Positions 9,340 through 15,770 of a DNA stretch of 64,000 nucleotides are shown piece after piece; position 1 is the stretch's first letter; each line of letters opens with the position of its first letter. Source of the DNA: Aeoliella mucimassa (GTDB lineage Bacteria > Planctomycetota > Planctomycetia > Pirellulales > Lacipirellulaceae); the NCBI RefSeq assembly GCF_007748035.1, contig NZ_CP036278.1:6138001-6202000 (forward strand). The letters run 5' to 3'. A program made the position numbers and the translations under genes. Under the pieces are notes generated by a model that saw only the letters and a list, made by a program, of their open reading frames with translations, was not told the origin of the DNA and did not search any database.

Positions 9340-10473
9340 TCAGGAACCGGTGGATCTTTCGTAGACAGGGCTTGCGGTCACCTCCACTTCAAACAGCAAC
9401 TCGGGACGACAAACGTCGCCGATCATCGTCAGATGTGGCCAAGGCAAATCGAAACAGCGCGTGCGGAACATCTGCTCCACCTCGGGCGACTTGCAATACA
9501 CCAAGGCGGTAAGCACCTGATCGTCGCGGCAATTACCCTGACGTAACAGCGCCCGAATGTGCTCGATGGTGTCGTCGATCTGAGCCTTCATTTGGCCAAC
9601 GTGCTCGGTTACCCCCGCGCGATCGATGGCCGCGGTGCCCGACACGAATAGCGTAGGTCCCGCCGGCATCGGAGCGATGGCCGCTCGGCTGAAGGCCGAC
9701 CCGTACTCGAAGGCCGACTCTTGGTCGCCACCGGCTTCGAGCAACTCGATTTGGTCCTCCGCGCCCGGCATCGCAATCGCGTCGAGCGTGCAGGCTGCCC
9801 CGTTGGCACCATACATGCCGATGCCAGTGCTGGCCGGCAGGTGCACGCTGCCATGTTGCGGATCGATGAGTCCCTCGTTCTGGAAAAACCGGTTCCGCGT
9901 GCTGTTTAATCCATCGTACCAGTCGCAAATATCGCGCAACCACAACCAGGTGCGCGCCACGGAACGCATCGACGCGCCCGCTTGCCGCAAGAAACATCCC
10001 GTGCAGTAAAACATGCGCTTGGCCTGCTCAACTTCGCACTGCGAAACGTCGGAGTGCATGCCATTTATATAGACCCAAGTCGAGCCATTGTTTTGCAGGC
10101 GTCGCCCTGCGACACCGCCTGCTCCTTGAGTGCATCGCAAGGGAACCGGTTTCTGTGGCCCCACCACCGCATGCAATTGCGCGCCCGCGAACTGGCCATA
10201 CGCCCCCGGTTCCACGGCAATATACGTGGGCTGAATTCCATCGTCGACATCGATGAACGTATCGCGGCGAAAGCGGCGGATCACCTCCATCGCCTCTGGC
10301 GTGGCAAAGTACCGCTCGCACAGCATGTACGCATCGGCCGTTTGTAGTGCATCCCGAATCGCGATCATTGCATCGACCGCTTGTTGCACCAAACGCTGCC
10401 GCGGATTCGGAGAAACAGTGAGATACAACTCGGTCAGCTTTTCACCGACCACACGTCTGGTTTCAACTTGCAT
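9340..10473 (-). CDS. Tandem Rid-fold protein, chorismatase-like
   Basis: A 377-residue product from the ATG at 10473 (MQVETRRVVGEKLTELYLTV). The C-terminal 130 residues form a clear RidA/YjgF domain (TLFVSGTAAID, QMKAQIDDTIEHIRALL, LTALVYCKSPE, CRPELLFEVEVTA). The first half looks like a divergent second Rid domain, and between them lies RTWLWLRDICDWYDGLNSTRNRFF plus LPASTGIGMYG. That architecture matches chorismatases of the FkbO/Hyg5/XanB2 type, which cleave chorismate to hydroxybenzoate or dihydroxy-cyclohexadiene products. The glutamate in LLFEVEV sits where their catalytic Glu is found. It is probably first in an operon with DUF1549, DUF1501 and PPC genes. Substrate is inferred only; a non-catalytic Rid-like role remains possible. 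Confidence 0.72.
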   Translation of the reverse strand: MQVETRRVVGEKLTELYLTVSPNPRQRLVQQAVDAMIAIRDALQTADAYMLCERYFATPEAMEVIRRFRRDTFIDVDDGIQPTYIAVEPGAYGQFAGAQLHAVVGPQKPVPLRCTQGAGGVAGRRLQNNGSTWVYINGMHSDVSQCEVEQAKRMFYCTGCFLRQAGASMRSVARTWLWLRDICDWYDGLNSTRNRFFQNEGLIDPQHGSVHLPASTGIGMYGANGAACTLDAIAMPGAEDQIELLEAGGDQESAFEYGSAFSRAAIAPMPAGPTLFVSGTAAIDRAGVTEHVGQMKAQIDDTIEHIRALLRQGNCRDDQVLTALVYCKSPEVEQMFRTRCFDLPWPHLTMIGDVCRPELLFEVEVTASPVYERSTGS

Positions 10474-10828
10474 GAGGAAAAGATCGCCTGCGGGTACGAA
10501 GAGAGGCAGATCCCGGCAACTCCATCCAGACCTTCGGCTTCGCGTAACCACACTACAAGCCGAATAACGGCGCAATCGAACTGCCAGAAGCGAACGCTAC
10601 TATTATTCTATCAGGCAATTCCGCATCATCAATTTACGAATGTGTGATTTGTTGCAGTGAGCGTATCCGCACGATACTTGGTCGACCAGCGAACAGCCCT
10701 CAAGACCGGATCCCAGTGTTTCGCGCATAGATTCCATCAGGACACTCAAGTCCACTACCCGCTGTGACTCAACGCGGGCGGGCGAAACGGTTTCGTAAAC
10801 GACTCAGTGTTCACTCGCAAGTGACCAC

Positions 10829-10905
10829 CATTAGTGTTCTCGTGGACAGGTGCTGTTGTGGTCCGTTGTTCGTTGTCCGTTGCCGGAGGGTAGAGGCCGA
10901 TGCAC
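10829..10905 (+). repeat. Degenerate fragment of the dispersed intergenic repeat
   Basis: The 451-base gap 10474-10924 has no convincing gene. Within it the run TTCTCGTGGACAGGTG, followed by repeated GTCCGTTG/GTTGT phrases, resembles one end of the large repeat in inverted form at 51.4-52.05 kb, which carries GTTCTAATGGACAGGTG followed by GTTGTCCGTTG phrases. The rest of the gap shows nothing recognisable. Confidence 0.45.
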
Positions 10906-10924
10906 CGTAAACTGCTTGGATGTT

Positions 10925-11305
10925 TCACGCCGATGCTTCCAAGATTGACTTGTAAGCATCATATTCGCCGCGAGCCAAGATTCCCCGTTCCCATTGCTCA
11001 TTGAGCTTCTCCATGCGTTCTCTCTTCGTGGTAAGCCTTCGCAGTGAAGGCGGAAGGTCTTCCAGAGATTCGCACTTAGGAAAGTATAATTTCATGCGTG
11101 TATCGCTATCAGGTTCGTTGAGTAGCCCGCCGCAATTGCACTGAGTCTCAGAGGCAGGGGCACACTCCTCGCAGAGCAGGCTGCCACATCTATCACATAT
11201 CCGCCAGTTTCTTGCAAATTCATCTCCCTCTGCTGCAGGGTTCCCACCAGGGATGAGAGAGAGCGAAATCAAACTCGAACAGTTGGAGCAACCGAACACT
11301 GGCAT
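10925..11305 (-). CDS. Small zinc-ribbon-like protein of unknown function
   Basis: A 126-residue product with three cysteine pairs in its first 60 residues: CSNC near residue 6, then CDRC, CEEC and CNC, a layout expected of one or two zinc ribbons. The last 60 residues are charged and helical (LRRLTTKRERMEKLNEQWERGILARGEYDAYKSIL), resembling a SHOCT-like short C-terminal helix pair. It does not belong to any enzyme family that I recognise. It sits just outside the integron cassette array and is oriented away from it, in the position where an integron integrase could be expected, but it has no tyrosine-recombinase motifs. Confidence 0.6.
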   Translation of the reverse strand: MPVFGCSNCSSLISLSLIPGGNPAAEGDEFARNWRICDRCGSLLCEECAPASETQCNCGGLLNEPDSDTRMKLYFPKCESLEDLPPSLRRLTTKRERMEKLNEQWERGILARGEYDAYKSILEASA

Positions 11306-11560
11306 TTGAGTGAACCTCCAAGTAATTCAGATTTTAACTGTGAAGTGTAATCAAGATTTCAATTCTACCCAAACATGCCAACCTTGTTGGCTACATTCTA
11401 TTCAAAGGGGACACCGTGCTCCGTTTAAGCTAGCTCAAGAACGCGTAGGTTTCATCGCCCCAAGCGGTTCAGCGGGTTGCCACAAGCCTGCTAGCGCGAT
11501 TGGGTGTTTCCCACCTCGAGGCGTCGTAGCACCGAGAATCTGCTATAGTCCGGGTTCATC

Positions 11561-11583
11561 TTATCCACAAAAAATGTGGATAA
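11561..11583. promoter_or_regulatory. Perfect inverted repeat of two DnaA-box-like 9-mers
   Basis: TTATCCACA, five A residues, then TGTGGATAA: both arms equal the E. coli DnaA-box consensus in opposite orientation. A near match, TTACACACA, follows at 11591-11599. It lies 38 bp upstream of the first cassette junction. It could be a DnaA cluster, an operator, or a transcript hairpin; the sequence alone does not decide. Confidence 0.5.
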
Positions 11584-11599
11584 GCCGTGCTTACACACA

Positions 11600-11624
11600 T
11601 TTTTCGTGTCGAATAACAAGTTAC
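11600..11624 (+). other. attI-like recombination junction ahead of cassette 1
   Basis: AATAACAAG followed by TTACCC resembles the integron attI core (AACAAAG^TTA in class 1). The cleavage point would be between 11620 and 11621. The bases after it, TTACCCGCC, are complementary (9 of 10 including the G) to GGCGGATAAC at the end of cassette 1, which fixes the cassette start. No attC-style inverted arm is seen just upstream, which favours an attI over a fifth attC. Confidence 0.5.
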
Positions 11625-11639
11625 CCGCCAAGCACACTC

Positions 11640-12170
11640 ATGAACGAAAAGACTCGACTTGAACGCCAACAGCGATACCTATCGATCTGTCGTGAACGCG
11701 GTTGGCTCGGCGAAGACGACGAAGAACTCTGGCCCAACGACGATGACGCGCGCATCGAAATGGCGCGTGGATTGTTCGGCCTTACTCTTGTTTCTGATAC
11801 GGACAACTTGTTCGCCGACTTCCGCGATCAAATCGGGGCGACGGACTGCAATGCTGGTTCCGATGTCGGTGCCGCCAGCGAACTACTCCGATCACTCAAT
11901 GACGATCAGAAGACCGCCATTCTCACGCTGCTCGACGACTTCTTGGATACGGCTGTTCACATTGGGATGTTACGCTTGGACCGCTTCGATCACGGATTTA
12001 TCAAACTTCAGGTAGTTCAATCCGATCCCGAAGAGTGCGAACCAATACCCGATTCTGAAATCGACATAATTTCGGACGATCACAACGAGCTGTTCCAAGA
12101 CGCACTACAATGGAAGGAAGATTACAGTCGAGGTACACAGATCGGTCGTCGTGAACCGTATCGCGATTGA
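11640..12170 (+). CDS. Cassette 1 gene: acidic protein of unknown function
   Basis: A 176-residue product starting at the ATG at 11640, 19 bases inside the cassette start; the longer frame to 11310 would cross the recombination junction. The protein is strongly acidic (EDDEELWPNDDDARIE, DSEIDIISDDHNE) with a central amphipathic stretch (SLNDDQKTAILTLLDDFLDTAVHIGML). No signal peptide, membrane helix or catalytic motif is seen, and the family is not recognised. Its compact placement directly between junction and attC is typical of cassette genes, which usually depend on an upstream promoter. Confidence 0.75.
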   Translation: MNEKTRLERQQRYLSICRERGWLGEDDEELWPNDDDARIEMARGLFGLTLVSDTDNLFADFRDQIGATDCNAGSDVGAASELLRSLNDDQKTAILTLLDDFLDTAVHIGMLRLDRFDHGFIKLQVVQSDPEECEPIPDSEIDIISDDHNELFQDALQWKEDYSRGTQIGRREPYRD

Positions 12171-12183
12171 TGCCCAACCGGGC

Positions 12184-12273
12184 GGATAACAAGAGCGTGA
12201 ACCGGAGTGGCGATTTACGCCGAATTTGAAATCAACGTCAACCGTCGCCACCCGGTTACGCTAAACGTTATGT
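12184..12273 (+). repeat. attC site of cassette 1
   Basis: R'' GATAAC at 12185-12190 and R' GTTATGT at 12267-12273. Inner arms pair: AGCGTGAACCGGAGTGGCGA against TCGCCACCCGGTTACGCT, with unpaired extra bases, as in extrahelical bases that orient attC. About 90 bp. The R' half belongs to the start of cassette 2. Confidence 0.85.
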
Positions 12274-12292
12274 GCCCAAAACGCCGCTCGCT

Positions 12293-13078
12293 ATGGATCG
12301 AACGTTCAAATTCTTTACGGACACAGCCACGCTAGCCATGTTCGATCCGCAACAGCTTGAACACCGTGTCGACGATGACGTCGATTGGTGGTGCTTGGAC
12401 TTTGCCCAACTCGACGAAATCCAATCCGGCAAGATCGCGCTCGTTTCACTTGGCGGCGACGGCGTATATCAAACGCGAATCACCGACGATGACCTCAACC
12501 CGGACGAACGTGATTACGCTGCCGAACTGGTGGCGAACCTCGGCATCAACGTAACGTCCGGCAAGCTTTTCATTGGTCCGGGCGAATGCTTACCCGGCGG
12601 TCAATCACGATTTGATGATTCCGATACGCAACGTGGGGCGCTTTGCGAGATCAACAATGGAATTTATCGCGTTGATGTCTATGCGATTCACTGGTTTGAC
12701 TCACCCCGCTGGTGGACTGACGACCATACTCCGCCCGCCGATGCGCCCGCCGATTATGTGGTCGTTCTTCGCCCACGCACGGATCCCATGCCCGCGTTAG
12801 ATTCTGAACCAAGATTCAATGGTGTGCCCGATGGCTTCTTGTTCGATTCCTCAACTCGCCAGGTTGGACCGCAACCCGGAATGATTCTCACTACGGAGGT
12901 GCGCAAAGGTCCAGACGGTCTCACCCTCAAGGATTGTGGTCCGTGTTATTATCGTGCGTCGTTGGTAGACTATTGTCGCGTCGCGTGGAAGGATACAATT
13001 CGCTTCAAGGTGATCGACATCGATCCCGACGCGAAGGCAATGACTGGCGAATACATCGAAACCGTAAACGGCACATAA
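12293..13078 (+). CDS. Cassette 2 gene: unknown protein
   Basis: A 261-residue product from the ATG at 12293 (MDRTFKFFTD); a GTG at 12272 in the same frame would add seven residues and lies five bases into the cassette. The sequence has segments TATLAMFDPQQLEHRVDDDVDWW and LVSLGGDGVYQTRITDDDL and a Cys-containing C-terminal part (KDCGPCYYRASLVDYCRVAWKD). It looks soluble, with no signal peptide. The stop codon TAA lies inside the R'' core of the attC, a common economy in cassette genes. Function unknown; the opening segments recall small immunity-type domains, but this is only an impression. Confidence 0.75.
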   Translation: MDRTFKFFTDTATLAMFDPQQLEHRVDDDVDWWCLDFAQLDEIQSGKIALVSLGGDGVYQTRITDDDLNPDERDYAAELVANLGINVTSGKLFIGPGECLPGGQSRFDDSDTQRGALCEINNGIYRVDVYAIHWFDSPRWWTDDHTPPADAPADYVVVLRPRTDPMPALDSEPRFNGVPDGFLFDSSTRQVGPQPGMILTTEVRKGPDGLTLKDCGPCYYRASLVDYCRVAWKDTIRFKVIDIDPDAKAMTGEYIETVNGT

Positions 13079-13162
13079 CCATGCGGTGAACGGGAGCCGC
13101 CGACGACACAGGTTTTGCATACTTAAATTCTGGGCGGCACCCCGTTACCGCCGTCGTTCCCC
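13074..13162 (+). repeat. attC site of cassette 2
   Basis: R'' CATAACC at 13074-13080 overlaps the stop codon; R' GTTCCCC begins at 13156. Arms GCGGTGAACGGGAGCCGCC (13083-13101) and GGCGGCACCCCGTTACCGC (13133-13151) pair with small bulges. About 89 bp. Confidence 0.83.
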
Positions 13163-13178
13163 GACTGGATCGATCGTG

Positions 13179-13688
13179 ATGGAATCATCTGTCACTGCTG
13201 AGAAAGCCCGCCAAGCAATCACGTTGTTTCGGAATGCAGTAAACCAGATTCGATTGCTGCAACGTTCGGCGATTCCTCGTTGGTCTGATGGCTTGACCAC
13301 TTGGTTTTCCAACGAGCGCCCGCCGGACGATAGCGAGGAGACTCCGTTCTACAACGACGCGGAGCTGGAACGCTATCGTGAGGCACGCGGCTGGCTAAAA
13401 CGGTCAATCGAGCTGAACCCGTACTTTCCCGACGCTTACTTGCTACTTGGCAATGCCTTTGCTGAGATTGATGGCGATTTCGATACAATGCTCGCGTACT
13501 ACAACAACGCATTAGCACTGGATCCTGACAACGATGAATTCCACAACGCTAGGATGGCGCACTATCTGACGACCGGCAGGCTTAATCTGGCCTTGGACGA
13601 TCTTTTGCACTTGGAACGACTCCAATCTGGCTACGCGGAATCGATGCGTAAACACTATGAAAATGCTGTAGAATGCGGGAAACAATGA
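13179..13688 (+). CDS. Cassette 3 gene: TPR-repeat protein
   Basis: A 169-residue product from the ATG at 13179; the longer frame would run through the preceding attC. Residues about 65-160 contain tetratricopeptide-like helices: RGWLKRSIELNPYFPDAYLLLGNAFAE, then MLAYYNNALALDPDNDEFHNARMAHYL, then RLNLALDDLLHLERL, the usual A-helix/B-helix spacing with the Pro-containing turn. TPR domains bind other proteins; no enzyme domain is attached. It is enclosed between two attC sites, so it is a mobile cassette gene probably expressed from outside the cassette. Confidence 0.78.
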   Translation: MESSVTAEKARQAITLFRNAVNQIRLLQRSAIPRWSDGLTTWFSNERPPDDSEETPFYNDAELERYREARGWLKRSIELNPYFPDAYLLLGNAFAEIDGDFDTMLAYYNNALALDPDNDEFHNARMAHYLTTGRLNLALDDLLHLERLQSGYAESMRKHYENAVECGKQ

Positions 13689-13768
13689 CATGCACCGAAG
13701 GACGCGAGCCGAGCGGTTTGGCACTGGTGGAGTCTTTCGCGCGTCCTCGGTGATGTCCGACGTTAGCC
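13677..13768 (+). repeat. attC site of cassette 3
   Basis: R'' CGGGAAAC ends at 13683 and overlaps the gene's last codons; R' GTTAGCC is at 13762-13768 and matches the GTTRRRY-type core closely. Arms TGACATGCACCGAAGGACGC and the matching GCGTCCTCGGTGATGTC pair with an extra base. About 92 bp. Confidence 0.83.
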
Positions 13769-13781
13769 CAAGAAATCACAC

Positions 13782-14687
13782 ATGAACTGGATGCCCATCA
13801 GCGGAAGAATGTCCGTGGAAGACGGAGTTCTCACCTTCCAAGGCTCCGAGCAGGAGCATCAGGGACAAATTCTCGCCGCGACCGGAAACTTCATTTGCGA
13901 CCAGTCTTTCTCAGGCGGGCAAATTTCTGCTGACGTCACCTTCCCAGAAGTTGACGCTAAGAGCGCTTGCGACATCATTTTCTATTACGACAAGTCGATC
14001 CAACAGACGTTTAACGCTGGTATCTCAAACGAGCTTCTCTACGGGATTCGCTCATTCCGATCAAAATGGGATCACTACGCCGTTGGAGGCGATGTCGAAG
14101 CCCTTGAGGCCGGTCGCGAATACCACTTGGACGTCGACGTAAAGGGATCTCAAGTGACGCTCTCGATTGATGGGGTTGAAGTGATCGCTGCCGAGATACC
14201 AGTTTACCTACCGCAGTCACAGGTTGGAATCTTCTGCATGGGTTACCACGACATAAAGGTTCGGAATTTCACGGTCACGACTGAACCTCCGCGTGCGTTT
14301 GTAGTGATGCAGTTCTCGTCGCCCTATAACGAAGTTTACTCCGAGGTCATCCAACGCGTGTGTGAAGAGGAGGGTATTTCGGTCCTAAGAATCGACGAGC
14401 AGAGTGGCCCTGGCTTAATCATCGCCGATATCAGTAGAGCTATTCGGGAGTCGCGGTTGATCATCGCTGACATCTCGCCTCAGAACCCGAATGTGTTTTA
14501 CGAGGTTGGTTACGCGCATGCTCTAAACAAGCCGACAATCCTCATGGCTGAGAAAGGCACGACGTTGCCATTTGATGTTTCAGCTTTTCGGACCCTGTTC
14601 TACGACAATTCGATTAGCGGAAAATCCAAATTAGAGGACGGACTGCGCAAGCACATCCGAGCCAGCCTTACCGAACGAAAGGGCTAA
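13782..14687 (+). CDS. Cassette 4 gene: lectin-like domain fused to deoxyribosyltransferase/TIR-like domain
   Basis: A 301-residue product starting 19 bases into the cassette. Residues about 1-165 form a concanavalin-like beta-sandwich (GGQISADVTFPEVDAKSACDIIF, AGREYHLDVDVKGSQVTLSIDG, SQVGIFCMGYHDIKVRNFTV), as in DUF1080/GH16-like modules. Residues about 170-295 show AFVVMQFSSPYNEVYSEVIQ, SRAIRESRLIIADISPQNPNVFYEVGYAHALNKPTILM and PFDVSAFRTLFYD. This pattern is shared by nucleoside 2-deoxyribosyltransferase-like (DRHyd) domains that appear as predicted effectors in bacterial conflict systems. The conserved Glu in VFYEVGYAHA would be the catalytic candidate. A defence role is inferred. The stop overlaps the attC core. 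Confidence 0.75.
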   Translation: MNWMPISGRMSVEDGVLTFQGSEQEHQGQILAATGNFICDQSFSGGQISADVTFPEVDAKSACDIIFYYDKSIQQTFNAGISNELLYGIRSFRSKWDHYAVGGDVEALEAGREYHLDVDVKGSQVTLSIDGVEVIAAEIPVYLPQSQVGIFCMGYHDIKVRNFTVTTEPPRAFVVMQFSSPYNEVYSEVIQRVCEEEGISVLRIDEQSGPGLIIADISRAIRESRLIIADISPQNPNVFYEVGYAHALNKPTILMAEKGTTLPFDVSAFRTLFYDNSISGKSKLEDGLRKHIRASLTERKG

Positions 14688-14808
14688 CAAGACGCTGGAC
14701 ACCAAGACCTGCCCCGCTCCGTGGCGAAAACGCTGTGACCACTCAAAACTTTAACTCAGAATCCACGCTCGCTCCCAGGTCAGGTCTGGGGCAGCTTCGT
14801 CGTTAGAC
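14682..14808 (+). repeat. attC site of cassette 4 (last in array)
   Basis: R'' GGCTAAC at 14682-14688 overlaps the stop codon; R' GTTAGAC at 14802-14808 is an exact GTTRRRY. Outer arms CTAAC/GTTAG and inner AAGACCTG against CAGGTCT pair across about 127 bp, the longest attC of the four. No gene follows before the intergenic repeat. Confidence 0.83.
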
Positions 14809-15078
14809 CCCTAGGTTTCATCGACCGAAGCAGTTTCGCCTTGCCGAGATTATCGCAGTTCACTCCCCCCCCCCCGGCGGCGACCCCCTTTGCGAGGGAT
14901 GTTTCCCTTTCACCGAATACTTGAGGGGGGGGCAGGTGTTGAGGCCGGCTGGCTCTCGGTGGTGCTCTTGTCCTCTGCGGGCTCGGCGACTCTGCGTGAG
15001 AATTCTTGCGGTCGCTCTAGGTCCACCTCGCTAGCCATCGCCTCCGGCTGCGGGCTAAACGATTTTTCTGAATGCTCC

Positions 15079-15760
15079 AGTTTTCGCTGGGAATTGGCCA
15101 CCTGTGGTGTTCTAATGGACAGGTGATTGCTGGCTGTCGGCTATCAGCTTTCGGCTGTTGGCTCTTAGTGATAGGAGGTGAATGAGATGTGATGCTTGTT
15201 TGAATGGCAGACTGTTAGTGACGCGCAGGCGAATGTTCGGCTGCGTGGGCGTTTGCTGCTGCGCGGGTGTCAAAGCTGTAGGCTCTAAGCTGTAAGCTAG
15301 ATCTTTCAGTCGCTGGAAGCTCCTTCAAGATGACATTTCTACATCCAACTCCCAACGTCCAACTCCCAACTCAAAATAGTTTCCCACCCATGGGAATCTA
15401 TTTTGGGCACATTCACCGGAGGTGTTGATGCAACTCATTGCTAACAAACGACTTGCGATTGATTCCCACTGCGAAAATAGATTCCCACTCGATGCGTTAT
15501 TGGAAATGGGAATCTATTCGGACGCGAAAACCACTGGTTTTGCAGAGTGCCTGCCGATTCAATTTTCCCATAGGTGGGTAAATTGGGAATCTATTTGCCC
15601 AGCAGTGGGAATCTATTCGAGGGCGGTGGGAAACTATCCCGCCGGGGGTGGGAAGATGGGTCCCCTCCCGCTGCGAGGAGCTGGTGGAACTGGGCGGACT
15701 GCAGAGCAGCAGGATAGGAGAGATCCAATGCGATGCCGAGGCCCGACCAGTGCAGATTCG
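15079..15760 (+). repeat. Dispersed intergenic repeat, copy A
   Basis: The stretch 14809-15770 has no supported gene. It holds an 11-base C run at 14865-14875 and then copy A. The copy begins at a CCAG...CTGG hairpin with AATTGGCCACC, then GTTCTAATGGACAGG, low-complexity phrases (GGCTGTTGGCT; CCAACTCCCAAC), the block TCTTTCAGTCGCTGGAAGCT, and a motif field with TGGGAATCTATT at 15391, 15507, 15584 and 15606 and its reverse complement at 15476. It is closely similar to the inverted copy at 51410-52054. The open frame 15422-15841 through it is treated as a by-product of the repeat. Confidence 0.85.
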
Positions 15761-15770
15761 AGGGTTACCT

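Larger units (their letters stand above)
11621..14808 (+). mobile_element. Integrase-less integron cassette array (four cassettes, CALIN-like)
   Basis: Four consecutive units each hold one plus-strand gene followed by an imperfect palindrome of about 90-127 bp with R''/R' cores. Boundaries at G^TT fall at 11621, 12268, 13157, 13763 and 14803. For every unit, the first bases after G^TT are complementary to that same unit's own R'' (9/10, 10/11, 7/8 and 8/8 over the core), which is what a cassette that circularised as a unit must show. No integron integrase is found in the window, so this fits a cluster of attC sites lacking integrase. All genes face one way, as in known arrays. Confidence 0.85.

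Noticed and set aside
10925-11305. Zinc-ribbon gene as a possible integron integrase
   Set aside because: Much too short and without the R-H-R-Y residues of tyrosine recombinases.
11561-11600. Chromosomal origin based on DnaA boxes
   Set aside because: Only two perfect boxes and one near match; no dnaA, dnaN or gidA neighbours and no AT-rich unwinding region. Kept only as a regulatory-type site.
15370-15620. Possible CRISPR array from recurring TGGGAATCTATT
   Set aside because: Copies occur in both orientations with irregular spacing and the sequence between them is conserved among copies, unlike spacers. No cas genes are present.
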